NCBI GenBank assembly: GCA_027533425.1
Contig: JAPZUD010000001.1
Location: 930,001-994,000 of the forward strand
Direction: 5' to 3'
Length of the DNA stretch: 64,000 nucleotides
Source: Beijerinckiaceae bacterium
GTDB lineage: Bacteria > Pseudomonadota > Alphaproteobacteria > Rhizobiales > Beijerinckiaceae
The notes below the pieces were generated by a model that made no database searches, was not told the origin of the DNA, and worked only from the letters and a program-made list of their open reading frames with translations. A program made the translations under genes and the position numbers. This document shows, piece by piece, positions 36,875 to 45,359 of the stretch (position 1 is the stretch's first letter; each line of letters begins with the position of its first letter).

Positions 36875-36901
36875 GAAGTCTCGCAAGAATCGGCCGGCCG
36901 C

Positions 36902-37252
36902 TTACTTCGCGGCGACGACCATGATCTCGACCTTGTAATCCGGCGTCGCCAGGCTGGCTTCCACCGTGGCGCGGGCGGGGGTGTTGCCGGCGCTCACCCA
37001 GGCATCCCACACCGCGTTCATCTGCCCGAAGGTCGACATGTCGCTGAGCCAGATATTGGCGCGCAGCAGCTTCGACTTGTCCGTGCCGGCAAGGGCGAGC
37101 AGGCGGTCGATCTCGGCGAGGATCTGCTTGGTCTGGCCGGTCACGTCCTGCTTGTTGTCGTCGGCCACGATGCCGGCGAGATAGACGGTATCGCCATGGA
37201 TGACGGCCTTCGACATGCGCGGGCCGGTTTCGATGCGGGTGATGCTGGCCAT
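36902..37252 (-). CDS. RidA family enamine/imine deaminase
   Basis: 116 residues of the Rid family. Core segments: GDTVYLAGIVADD near residue 19, TGQTKQILAEIDRLLALAG near 38 and ARATVEASLATPDYKVEIMV at the end, with Arg in the PARATVEA position that binds the substrate carboxylate in RidA. These enzymes clear reactive 2-aminoacrylate or related enamines. ATG 37252 follows GGAGAG. It precedes the CDF-like/mccA genes and follows the SDR on the same strand. Confidence 0.92.
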   Translation of the reverse strand: MASITRIETGPRMSKAVIHGDTVYLAGIVADDNKQDVTGQTKQILAEIDRLLALAGTDKSKLLRANIWLSDMSTFGQMNAVWDAWVSAGNTPARATVEASLATPDYKVEIMVVAAK

Positions 37253-37414
37253 GGGGCTCTCCTCTGGGGATGGTGGGTGATGGCTTCCGGGGCCTTCACG
37301 CGGAAGCGCCCGGCCGGGCCTGACGCCTAAGCAATAGGCGTCAGGATTTCAACCGTGATTTCCGGCGTGAAACGGGGATTTCCGCCCCGGATCGAGCCGC
37401 GAGGTGGCGTTTCC

Positions 37415-38164
37415 TCAGCCCCGGCCGACGAAGGGCATCTTGGTGGCCATGACATTCATGGTCAGCACATTCGCCTCGGGCGGCAGGCTGGCCATATGCG
37501 CCACGGCATTGGCGACATGCTCGACATCCATCACCGCCTCGATGGCCGTGGTGCCATTGGCCTGAAGCACGCCGGTCGTCATCCGGCGGGCCATGTCGGT
37601 CAGCGCATTGCCGATATCGATCTGGCCGACGGCGATATCATGCTCGCGGCCATCGAGCGCGCCGGTCTTGGTCAGGCCGAGCACGGCATGCTTGGTGGCC
37701 GTGTAGGCCGCCGAGAAGGGCCGCGGCGTGTAGGAGGAAACCGAGCCATTGTTGATGATGCGGCCGCCCTTCGGGCTCTGGCGCTTCATCACGCGGAACG
37801 CCGCCTGCATGCAGTAGAACACGCCCGACAGGTTCGTATCGACCACAGCCTTCCATTGCTCGACGGGCAACTCGTCCCACTGGACGGGCGGCGCGCCGAT
37901 CCCGGCATTGTTGAACACCACGTCGATCCGGCCGAATTTGGCGACCAGCGCATCAAACGCCGCATTGACCTGCACCGGATCGGTCACATCCGCCGGCAGC
38001 GCGATCGCCTCGCCCGAACCGGCCAGCGCGATCGTCTCGTTGAGGGCATCGGCCCGGCGGCCCATCAGGCCCACCTTGTAGCCTTCCTTGAGGAACTTGA
38101 TCGCCACCGCGCGACCCACGCCCGACCCGGCGCCCGTGATCAGCGCCACCTTCTTGTTCGCCAT
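37415..38164 (-). CDS. Short-chain dehydrogenase/reductase
   Basis: 249 residues, classical SDR. Cofactor motif [10 protein letters not shown] near residue 10, NNAG in FNNAGIGAP near 87, catalytic Ser in [10 protein letters not shown] near 137 and YTATKHA (Tyr/Lys) near 152. A basic residue in the loop (LMGRRADAL) after beta 2 suggests NADP preference. The substrate is unknown. Similar SDRs are often annotated as YdfG/serine dehydrogenases. It lies among the leucine-degradation genes but no specific link can be made. Confidence 0.9.
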   Translation of the reverse strand: MANKKVALITGAGSGVGRAVAIKFLKEGYKVGLMGRRADALNETIALAGSGEAIALPADVTDPVQVNAAFDALVAKFGRIDVVFNNAGIGAPPVQWDELPVEQWKAVVDTNLSGVFYCMQAAFRVMKRQSPKGGRIINNGSVSSYTPRPFSAAYTATKHAVLGLTKTGALDGREHDIAVGQIDIGNALTDMARRMTTGVLQANGTTAIEAVMDVEHVANAVAHMASLPPEANVLTMNVMATKMPFVGRG

Positions 38165-38295
38165 CGAAACCTCCCGTTGGTTGGGGTTACGATTAGCCGG
38201 GCACGTGGCGGTTGTCAGCAGCGAAGTCGATCATGCATGCGGTATTCATCGTATGAATGCCGCGCGGGAGATTGCCCGTTCCTGGATTTCACCGC

Positions 38296-38383
38296 CGTCA
38301 TGCCCGCCCTCGGGGCGGGCATCCACGACTTGACTGCACATGACAGCAAGTCGTGGATGGCCGGGCTAGACCCGGCCATGACG
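38296..38383. repeat. 88-bp palindromic extragenic repeat (REP-like)
   Basis: The element begins CGTCATGCCCGCC and ends GGCCATGACG, with a long inner pair ATCCACGACTT (38321-38331) and AAGTCGTGGAT (38349-38359), and small GC hairpins in each arm (CCCGCC-CTCG-GGGCGGG and CCGGG-CTAGA-CCCGG). This form, two hairpins flanking a shared ATCCACGAC core, is known as a dispersed intergenic repeat in several Hyphomicrobiales. It lies between the SDR and RTX genes. Confidence 0.75.
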
Positions 38384-38444
38384 AAGCGCCCCGGTCATCG
38401 ATGAAGCGCAAGCGACAGGGGCTGCCTGCCGGAGCTTCCAGCCG

Positions 38445-39512
38445 TTACAGCAGCCAGAAATCCCCTTTGTCAAACGAGGATATGCTGGTGTTGTGGATCG
38501 TCACGCTGCAATGGAAGCCCGTCTCGATCACGACATCATCGCCAACCTGTTTCATCGCCTTGAAAACATCATCGACTGACTTGAAGTCCGATCCGACGAT
38601 TTGCAGCACGTCATTGCCGAACCGCCCAGCCTCGAATTCGTAGATATCATCATTCACCCAGCCGGATGACGGGTGGGCATTGTGCCTCACCAGGTCGGCA
38701 GCATTGTCATACGCACCAGGCCAGTTCTGCCCGGGCTCCTTGCCACAATGGATCACATTGTTGCCAGAACCACCGACAAGCGTATCCGCGCCGACACCCC
38801 CGAACAGGGTATCGTTACCCGAGTCACCTGCAAGATAATCATTGCCGGCATCACCGAACATCACATCGTCGGAATTGCCGCCACGCAAAACGTCTTTGCC
38901 ATCGCCGCCCCAGATATAGTCTGCCCCTTCATCTCCAAGGAGCGTGTCGTTGCCGGCATCGCCGGAGAGATAATCCGTCAGCGCACCACCGGAGATGGTG
39001 TCATCGCCGTCACCGCCGAACAGATAATCCTCGCCGGCATTGCCAAAGAGCTTGTCATTGCCCTTGCCGCCGAAGAACCAGTCGGTTCCCTCATTGCCCT
39101 TCATGGTATCGGCATAGTTGGAGCCAACGAATTGTTCGACGGATTGCACCGTATCGGTTTTGCCTGATGCGGAGCTCACATAGGTCAGATTCGGTGAAGC
39201 AGCGTATTTGGAGCCGACATTGATCGTGACGCCGTAGAATGACAACGAGTAATCGACCGTATCAAAGCCGCCATCACCGGAGATGTAGTGTCCGCCGGCG
39301 TCAGAATAGATGAGGTCATCACCAGCACCGCCATAGCCGGAATGTTTTCCGCTGAAAAGATAGAGCGTATCGCGGCCATTCCCGCCGTCGACATAATCGC
39401 TGCCCGACATTCCATAAAGCGTGTCATTGCCATCCTCTCCAAGGATGATGTCGTGATCTGACGTCCCGTAGAGAATATTGGCAAGCGCGTTGCCGAGAAT
39501 CTTGTTGGCCAT
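38445..39512 (-). CDS. RTX calcium-binding repeat protein
   Basis: 355 residues. About 17 glycine/aspartate nonapeptides (GGxGxDxLx type, such as GGKGNDKLF, GDAGNDTLL) occupy most of the protein from residue 25 to 270, in two blocks separated by about 50 residues. There is no N-terminal enzyme domain or Sec signal; the C-terminus (SSFDKGDFWLL) looks like a type I secretion tail. RTX repeats fold on calcium after export. No transporter genes lie nearby. The composition is less GC-rich than the flanks, and it sits between mccB and the SDR, splitting the carboxylase genes. Confidence 0.85.
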   Translation of the reverse strand: MANKILGNALANILYGTSDHDIILGEDGNDTLYGMSGSDYVDGGNGRDTLYLFSGKHSGYGGAGDDLIYSDAGGHYISGDGGFDTVDYSLSFYGVTINVGSKYAASPNLTYVSSASGKTDTVQSVEQFVGSNYADTMKGNEGTDWFFGGKGNDKLFGNAGEDYLFGGDGDDTISGGALTDYLSGDAGNDTLLGDEGADYIWGGDGKDVLRGGNSDDVMFGDAGNDYLAGDSGNDTLFGGVGADTLVGGSGNNVIHCGKEPGQNWPGAYDNAADLVRHNAHPSSGWVNDDIYEFEAGRFGNDVLQIVGSDFKSVDDVFKAMKQVGDDVVIETGFHCSVTIHNTSISSFDKGDFWLL

Positions 39513-39606
39513 TGGTTGTCCCCTGATTGCATGGCGACTGCCTTGGCCGCCGATGATCAGAAGATGTCAGGCCAGATCCGATGACGCTGTGCTGTGCAGC
39601 ACGGCC

Positions 39607-41214
39607 TTACATCCTGAACACGCCAAACCGCGTCTCGGGGATTGGCGCGTTGAGGCAGGCCGAGAAGGCGAGGCCCAGCACGCGGCGCGTCTCGCTGGGC
39701 AGGATGATGCCATCATCCCAGAGCCGCGCGGTGGCATGATAGGGCGAGCCCTCCTGCTCGTATTTCGCGCGGATCGGCGCCTTGAAGCCTTCCTCGTCCT
39801 CGATGCTCCAGCTCTTGCCCTCGGCCTCGAGATTGTCGCGCCGCACCGTCGCCAGCACGGAAGCCGCCTGCTCGCCGCCCATCACCGAAATGCGGCTGTT
39901 CGGCCAGGTGAAGAGGAAGCGCGGGCTGTAGGCCCGGCCGCACATGCCGTAATTGCCGGCGCCGAACGAGCCGCCCACCAGCACGGTGATCTTCGGCACT
40001 TCCGCCGAGGCCACGGCGGTGACGAGCTTCGCCCCGTCCTTGGCGATGCCGCCGGATTCATACTGGCTGCCAACCATGAAGCCGGAAATATTCTGCAGGA
40101 AGAGCAGCGGGATCCGCCTCTGGCAGCACAATTCGATGAAATGCGCGCCCTTGAGCGCGCTTTCCGAGAACAGGATGCCGTTATTGGCAATGATCCCCAC
40201 CGGCATCCCGTAGAGCGAGGCAAAGCCGGTGACGAGCGTGGTACCGTAGAGCGCCTTGAACTCGTCGAAGCGGGAGCCATCGACGATCCGGCCGATCACC
40301 TCGCGGATATCATATTGCCGCTTGAGATCGGTCGGGACCAGCATGTCCAGTTCGGCCGGATCGAGCACCGGGTCTTCCGGCTGCCCCAGCGCGATGTCGA
40401 TCGGCTTGCGGCTGTTGAGATTGGCAACGATGCGCCGGGCCAGTGCGAGGGCGTGGCGGTCATCGGCGGCGTAATGGTCAGCCACGCCGGAACGGCGGGC
40501 ATGGACATCGGCCCCGCCGAGATCCTCGGCCGAGACCACCTCGCCGGTCGCCGCCTTCACCAGCGGCGGACCGCCGAGGAAGATCGTGCCCTGCTGGCGG
40601 ACGATGATCGTCTCGTCGCTCATCGCCGGCACATAGGCGCCGCCGGCCGTGCAGGAGCCCATCACCACCGCGATTTGCGGAATGCCCATGCCCGAGAGCC
40701 GGGCCTGATTGTAGAAGATGCGGCCGAAATGCTCGCGATCCGGGAAAACATCGGTCTGGTGCGGCAGGTTCGCCCCGCCGGAATCGACGAGATAGACGCA
40801 GGGCAGCCGGTTCTCGCGGGCGATTTCCTGCGCCCGGAGATGCTTCTTCACCGTCATCGGATAATAGGTGCCGCCCTTGATGGTCGCGTCATTGCAGACG
40901 ATCATCACCTCGCGGCCCTCGACGCGGCCGATCCCGGCAATCATGCCGGCGCCATGGATATCGTCGTCATACATGCCATGGGCGGCCAGCGCCCCGATCT
41001 CGAGGAAGGGCGCGCCGGGATCGAGCAGGCCGAGCACACGATCCCGTGGCAGTAGCTTCCCGCGCGCCACATGGCGCTCGCGCGCCTTGTCCGGCCCGCC
41101 CAGTGCGGCCAGGCGGCGCTTCTCGACCAACTCGCTGCGGAGGCTGGCCCAGGCCTCCTGATTGGCCATGGCGTCGGGAAGGGATCGATCAAAACCGGAA
41201 CGCAAAATCGCCAT
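39607..41214 (-). CDS. mccB: Methylcrotonyl-CoA carboxylase, beta (carboxyltransferase) subunit
   Basis: 535 residues. Transfers CO2 from biotin to 3-methylcrotonyl-CoA. Carboxyltransferase domains with [21 protein letters not shown] near residue 103 (split for description), the first-half [16 protein letters not shown] near 185, and the second-half [15 protein letters not shown] and [16 protein letters not shown] near 420. These match MccB/LiuB better than propionyl-CoA carboxylase. ATG 41214 follows GCGAGG. It is separated from mccA by four other genes, yet on the same strand. Confidence 0.93.
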   Translation of the reverse strand: MAILRSGFDRSLPDAMANQEAWASLRSELVEKRRLAALGGPDKARERHVARGKLLPRDRVLGLLDPGAPFLEIGALAAHGMYDDDIHGAGMIAGIGRVEGREVMIVCNDATIKGGTYYPMTVKKHLRAQEIARENRLPCVYLVDSGGANLPHQTDVFPDREHFGRIFYNQARLSGMGIPQIAVVMGSCTAGGAYVPAMSDETIIVRQQGTIFLGGPPLVKAATGEVVSAEDLGGADVHARRSGVADHYAADDRHALALARRIVANLNSRKPIDIALGQPEDPVLDPAELDMLVPTDLKRQYDIREVIGRIVDGSRFDEFKALYGTTLVTGFASLYGMPVGIIANNGILFSESALKGAHFIELCCQRRIPLLFLQNISGFMVGSQYESGGIAKDGAKLVTAVASAEVPKITVLVGGSFGAGNYGMCGRAYSPRFLFTWPNSRISVMGGEQAASVLATVRRDNLEAEGKSWSIEDEEGFKAPIRAKYEQEGSPYHATARLWDDGIILPSETRRVLGLAFSACLNAPIPETRFGVFRM

Positions 41215-41242
41215 ACGACCTCGCAGGAGAACAGGAATGCAT

Positions 41243-41277
41243 AAAAAACGGGCGCGGCACCTGAAAATGCCGCGCCC
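41243..41277 (-). terminator. Intrinsic terminator downstream of GST gene (minus strand)
   Basis: GGGCGCGGCA (41250-41259) and TGCCGCGCCC (41268-41277) form a ten-pair stem; on the minus strand a run of T follows it (the A-run at 41243-41248). It ends the GST/rhodanese transcript before mccB. Confidence 0.92.
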
Positions 41278-41371
41278 ATATTCCCGTTTCCGCCGCCGGT
41301 TTCAACGGCAATAAAGTTTCTCCGAACGGCGAAATTTTTCGCCCTCTGTCAGGCCCTGCGCTTGACAGGCC

Positions 41372-42085
41372 TCACCGCATCGTCGGCCGCAGCTTGTCAA
41401 TATTGTCGGTCGAAGCGATCTTCCACGGCTCCGCGACGGCTGCCTGGTACCATTTCTGGAAGGCCGGCAAGTTGTAGATCGCGTCAATGTACTCGTTGGT
41501 GACCCGGTCGACCGGAACCTCGTAGGAACGGATCCGGGTAGCGAGCGGCGCCATCATCGCGTCGACAGCGCCGAATTCCCCGAACAGGAACGGACCATTG
41601 CCCGCCGCTTCCAGCCGGAACTTGCGCCAGTAATTGCAGAGGCGCATCACATCCTCATCGGCGGCAGAGCTCATCCGCCGGGCCGCGCGACGGCGCAGGT
41701 TCATCGGGCAATGGGCACGGAAAGCCTGAAAGCCGGAATGAACCTCAGAAGCCAGCGCACGGGCCAGCGCCCGGTATTCCTGCTCTTCCGGCCAGAGATT
41801 GGCTTCGGGGTGCTTCTCCGCCACGTATTCGATGATGGCGAGTGATTCCCAGAGCAGGAGATTGCCGTATTTCAGCGCCGGAACCAGGCCGGTCGGTGAA
41901 TACTGGAGCACCTGCTGCTTGGTATTGGGGTGGTCGAGCGGGATCAGCACCTCGGCGAAGGGGACGCCCTTGGCGGCCATGGCCAGCCAGGGCCGCAGCG
42001 ACCACGAGGAATAGTTCTTGTTCCCGATCACCAGCGTGAGCTTCGGCGGGTATTTCGGCTTGTCGTGAATATTTGTCGCAACCAT
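41372..42085 (-). CDS. Glutathione S-transferase family protein
   Basis: 237 residues, thioredoxin-like N-domain plus helical C-domain. KNYSSWSLRPWLAM near residue 23 holds the likely active serine, NTKQQVLQYSPTGLVPAL provides the cis-Pro region, and LLWESLAIIEYVAEKHP near 75 is the glutathione gamma-Glu site. The group is close to YfcF/zeta-like GSTs often annotated as maleylacetoacetate isomerase-like. Substrate unknown. It lies 25 bases downstream of the rhodanese gene and probably shares its transcript. Confidence 0.92.
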   Translation of the reverse strand: MVATNIHDKPKYPPKLTLVIGNKNYSSWSLRPWLAMAAKGVPFAEVLIPLDHPNTKQQVLQYSPTGLVPALKYGNLLLWESLAIIEYVAEKHPEANLWPEEQEYRALARALASEVHSGFQAFRAHCPMNLRRRAARRMSSAADEDVMRLCNYWRKFRLEAAGNGPFLFGEFGAVDAMMAPLATRIRSYEVPVDRVTNEYIDAIYNLPAFQKWYQAAVAEPWKIASTDNIDKLRPTMR

Positions 42086-42110
42086 TCAATTCTCCCCAGA
42101 CAAGCGGACC

Positions 42111-42503
42111 TCAGGCATCCACGGGACCGCCGTGCTTCTTCCACGCCCCGAACCCACCCTGAATATGCGCAACTGGTTTCAAACCCATTTCCTGCGCAGC
42201 TTTCGCAGCCAGGGCAGAGCGCCAGCCACCGGCGCAGAAGAACACATAGGTCTTGTCCTGCTGGAAGGCCGGCTTGGCATAGGGACTCTCGGGGTCGATC
42301 CAGAATTCGAGCATGCCCCGGGGGCAATGGAAGGCACCGGGCAGCCGGCCTTCGCGCTCGAGTTCCCGCGGATCGCGGAGATCCACGAACTGGACGTCCT
42401 CGCGCTCCGCCATCGCCACCGCCTCCTCGACCGACAGCGTGCGGATAACGGCCTCGGCCTCCGCGAGCAGGGCCTTGTATCCCTTGGTGATGACAGGCGG
42501 CAC
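42111..42503 (-). CDS. Rhodanese-like sulfurtransferase
   Basis: 130 residues from GTG 42503 (MPPVITKGYKALLAEA start). A longer version from TTG 42566 has no clear ribosome site. Single rhodanese domain: VQFVDLRDPRELEREG near residue 35, active-site loop FFCAGGWRSALAAK near 88 with one Cys, and GGFGAWKKHGGPV at the end. It moves sulfane sulfur to an acceptor such as glutathione, which fits the neighbouring GST, though a joint role is inference. Confidence 0.9.
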   Translation of the reverse strand: MPPVITKGYKALLAEAEAVIRTLSVEEAVAMAEREDVQFVDLRDPRELEREGRLPGAFHCPRGMLEFWIDPESPYAKPAFQQDKTYVFFCAGGWRSALAAKAAQEMGLKPVAHIQGGFGAWKKHGGPVDA

Positions 42504-42625
42504 GGCGACACCCCGAATCGCTGGTTGGTTATGACCAATCTGTATGGTCTCCGCGTGAACACGCAATTACCGGTAGAGGAAAACAGCCGGCAATTCACGG
42601 CTTGACGGGCTCTCGGGACCATGAA

Positions 42626-42913
42626 ATGCCCGCATCCATGATGAATCCCGCTCCCGACACAGCCGCCATTGAAGCCAGGATGCTCCAGCTTGTGGCCGAA
42701 CGCGGGCCCGAAAAGTCGATCTGCCCGTCCGAGGTTGCCCGCAGCCTCGCCGGTCCGGCTTCGGAGCAATGGGGACCGCTGATGCAACCCGTCCGGCAGG
42801 TTGCGGTGCGCTTGGCCTCGGCCGGCCGCATCATCATCCTCCGCAAGGGGAAACCGGCCGATCCGCATGATTTCAAAGGCGTCTATCGGCTGTCCCTGCC
42901 CCGGATCGACTGA
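42626..42913 (+). CDS. DUF3253 family protein
   Basis: 95 residues, soluble. It matches DUF3253, a winged-helix-like family: MLQLVAERGPEKSICPSEVAR, then WGPLMQPVRQVAVRLASAGRI and a final FKGVYRLSLP. Possibly DNA-binding, but no target is known. Start: ATG 42626 (in-frame ATG at 42638, TTG at 42602). It diverges from the rhodanese gene. Confidence 0.85.
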   Translation: MPASMMNPAPDTAAIEARMLQLVAERGPEKSICPSEVARSLAGPASEQWGPLMQPVRQVAVRLASAGRIIILRKGKPADPHDFKGVYRLSLPRID

Positions 42914-43054
42914 GGTTCCCGGCATTTCGTTCACGCCCCGGTAACGGAACGGGCGAACGGCCCGCACCGACGGGCTTGGCAAGACCAGATGACTGTGGTT
43001 AGTTGCAGTCATAATTTCTGATTTTGTTCCTAAATTTTTTCATTTGAGGATTTC

Positions 43055-44245
43055 ATGCGGTTTTTCCGCAGGTTCAGGGCCGATGCCTCGGCCTCCATTC
43101 CTGTTATTGCCAGTATGCTGATGCTGCTCGTCGTCGGGGTGACGGGTGCAGCCGTCGATTTCAGCATGGCCGCCCAGCAGAAAGCCCGTCTTCAGGGCAT
43201 GATCGATTCTGCCGCCACAGCGCTTGCGGTGGATCCGGAGGCCCCGCGCCTCGGCGCGTCGGAGATTGACCGGCGCGCTCTGGCCTATGCGCTCGCGGCC
43301 GGTTCCGGCGAAGGGCCAGACGGCCTGCAGCTCCTTGCCCAGTATTCGCCCGAGCAGGTCACGATCGAGGCGAGAGCCCGCGTCGCCATGGTCATCGGGC
43401 GCATCTTCGGTTTCGATTTCGCCTCGATCGCCGCCACGGTCACGGTGGAGCGGGCCCAGACCGGCGCGCTCGAAATCGCCCTCGTGCTCGACAATACCGG
43501 GTCGATGGAAGACGAGAAGATCCGCGAACTCAGGCGCGCCGCGAAGCTCTTCCTCGACCGGATGGAGCAGCTCGCGCGCCAGCCCGGCGATATCCGCATC
43601 GCCATGGTGCCCTTCGGTCGGAACGTCCGGGCCGATCCTGACTGGATGCAGGACAAGTGGCTCTCCGGCACGCGCCCGAAAAAATGGAAAGGCTGCCTGA
43701 CGGATCGGGCCATGCCGCATGATATCGCGGATGATCCTCCGGACGGGCAGGCCGCCCGCCTTTTCGTGGCCGTGGATGACAAGGAATGCGGCAAGCTCGC
43801 TCCCATCCTGCCGCTCACCGAGGATTTCCGGAAGCTGCGGAGCCATGTGGACGAGATGATCGCCGATGGCAGCACCAACATCCCGATCGGCCTTGTCTGG
43901 GGCCTGCATGCCCTCTCGCCGCGCGAGCCGCTGAACCAGTCACGCCGTGCCGAGCGCCCCACCCTCCGGCAGGTCCTGATCGTGCTGACCGACGGCGACA
44001 ACACAGACAATCGCTGGAACATGAAGAGCGAGGCCATCGATGCGCGCCTGCGGCTAGCCTGCCGCAATGCCCGCGATGCGGGGATCGTGGTCTTCACGAT
44101 CCGGCTGATCGAGGGCAACGAACGGCTGCTGCGGGACTGCGCCACCTCCGACGAGCATTATTTCAACATCCGCCGGGCGAAGGACCTGCCGGAGCTCTTC
44201 TCCGGGATCGCCGGCTCGCTTACCGGGCTGAGGATCACCCGGTAA
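43055..44245 (+). CDS. TadG-like pilus assembly protein with von Willebrand A domain
   Basis: 396 residues. An N-terminal helix (SIPVIASMLMLLVVGVTGAAVDF) and TadE/G-like motif RADASASIPVIA precede a VWA domain with the MIDAS motif DNTGSMEDEK near residue 147 and TDGDNTDNRWN near 312. TadG-like proteins act in Flp/Tad pili; many stand-alone versions exist with unknown roles. The ATG follows GAGGATTTC. No other tad genes are in the window. Four cysteines in the VWA part could form disulphides, in line with an extracytoplasmic location. Confidence 0.85.
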   Translation: MRFFRRFRADASASIPVIASMLMLLVVGVTGAAVDFSMAAQQKARLQGMIDSAATALAVDPEAPRLGASEIDRRALAYALAAGSGEGPDGLQLLAQYSPEQVTIEARARVAMVIGRIFGFDFASIAATVTVERAQTGALEIALVLDNTGSMEDEKIRELRRAAKLFLDRMEQLARQPGDIRIAMVPFGRNVRADPDWMQDKWLSGTRPKKWKGCLTDRAMPHDIADDPPDGQAARLFVAVDDKECGKLAPILPLTEDFRKLRSHVDEMIADGSTNIPIGLVWGLHALSPREPLNQSRRAERPTLRQVLIVLTDGDNTDNRWNMKSEAIDARLRLACRNARDAGIVVFTIRLIEGNERLLRDCATSDEHYFNIRRAKDLPELFSGIAGSLTGLRITR

Positions 44246-44296
44246 CGCGGGCTGCCCCCCCAGGCCGGGCTGCACCGGGCGCGCCGAGGCCGCGGC

Positions 44297-44620
44297 TCAG
44301 CCGCATTCCCGTTCGATCAGCCCGGCGGAAACCCAGCCCGGCTGGACCTTCCCCTCGCCATCCTCGCGGAAGATCACCGCTTTCCAGCCGCGCGGATTGC
44401 GACGGGTGGAATCGAGCTGCACCATCTCACCGGCCTTGAGCCGCCGGATCAGTTTTCCCCCGGTCGAAGGCGCATCCCGCAGCGCCACAAATCCGTCCCG
44501 GGTGGCCTTCACTTCACAAAAAGCGGTGGCGTGAGTCGGACTAGACAGGGCAACGGCTAACAAAAACAGACCCAAAAAACCAACCAAACTGTAGATCATT
44601 TCGAGAAAGGATCGGATCAT
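44297..44620 (-). CDS. Exported SH3-like domain protein
   Basis: 107 residues. A signal peptide or membrane anchor (LVGFLGLFLLAVALSSPTHATA) precedes a bacterial SH3b domain (VALRDAPSTGGKLIRRLKAGEMVQL, GWVSAGLIERECG). The two cysteines (FCEVK and the last but one residue) may pair. SH3b proteins in the periplasm usually bind peptidoglycan. ATG 44620 follows GGAAGA. It lies between the TadG-like gene (convergent) and the atypical gene at 44652. Confidence 0.8.
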   Translation of the reverse strand: MIRSFLEMIYSLVGFLGLFLLAVALSSPTHATAFCEVKATRDGFVALRDAPSTGGKLIRRLKAGEMVQLDSTRRNPRGWKAVIFREDGEGKVQPGWVSAGLIERECG

Positions 44621-44651
44621 TGGTTCTTCCGTTCAAGTTAAAGCTCAGATA

Positions 44652-45353
44652 TCAATCACAGTTTGCGGTTAGAATAGCCAGAAAACAGGCATCCTGATCG
44701 AGCGAGGCCGATTCAAGAAGATCATAATTTTCAAATTTTTCGTCGACAAGCGCTGCTATAGCTTCCCTTGTGAAGTCGAGAGGATAGAGCGCCTCAAGAA
44801 GCCAATGCCCAACCTTGTTGCAGGTGACCCCAAGCGGCAAGATTTGACGGAGCGCCTCGCGATAAAACTCAACATCAGAATTGTCGCGCTGATCCCAACC
44901 AATTGCAGTTTGGTAGAATTGCCTTTCTAGAACGATCAATCGTTCGAATATACCTTTGCCAATTGCAAGATTCGCAGCAAAAAACTCACGCTGTTCGCAT
45001 GCATGACCAGCAACCTGGATTTTTATGCGCGACCATTCCAGCTGATGGAGGCTTGTTGGGCAAGACTTGGAAGCGAGCACAAGAACAGGAGCGCCGACAA
45101 TTTCCTGCTGGATAAAGTGAAGCCATGCGGGGACGCGAAATCGTTCTCCTGCAATCTCCTGAAATCGCGGGGGGTTCTCCATAAACTCAAGATACATCGC
45201 ACGGTCTGCCGCTGTCATTAACGTGGCATTGTATGCACCATCATAGCCGTGCGCCTCAGGATCAACACGCGCGTGATCAAGACGGCGAAGAAAGGCGGAC
45301 CAACGCTGCCAATCACCGACACAATGCGGATGGGTGTCGTAGGGTACCTCCAC
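44652..45353 (-). CDS. Orphan protein of atypical composition downstream of ivd
   Basis: 233 residues from GTG 45353, 6 bases after the ivd stop and with GAGG five bases before it. I do not recognise a family. The protein is soluble, alpha/beta-looking, Trp- and Cys-containing (HCVGDWQRWSAFLRRLDHAR at the start, YPLDFTREAIAALVDE and TANCD at the end). It has a PVLVLASKSCPTSLHQLEW segment and FYREALRQILPLGVTCNKVG. Base composition is far less GC-rich than the flanks, suggesting acquisition. Its coupling to ivd could be accidental after insertion. Confidence 0.65.
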   Translation of the reverse strand: MEVPYDTHPHCVGDWQRWSAFLRRLDHARVDPEAHGYDGAYNATLMTAADRAMYLEFMENPPRFQEIAGERFRVPAWLHFIQQEIVGAPVLVLASKSCPTSLHQLEWSRIKIQVAGHACEQREFFAANLAIGKGIFERLIVLERQFYQTAIGWDQRDNSDVEFYREALRQILPLGVTCNKVGHWLLEALYPLDFTREAIAALVDEKFENYDLLESASLDQDACFLAILTANCD

Positions 45354-45359
45354 CGGGCC

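Noticed and set aside
38700-39480. Dense repeat pattern resembling an array
   Set aside because: It is the DNA of RTX nonapeptide codons, degenerate and in frame, not a CRISPR or satellite array.
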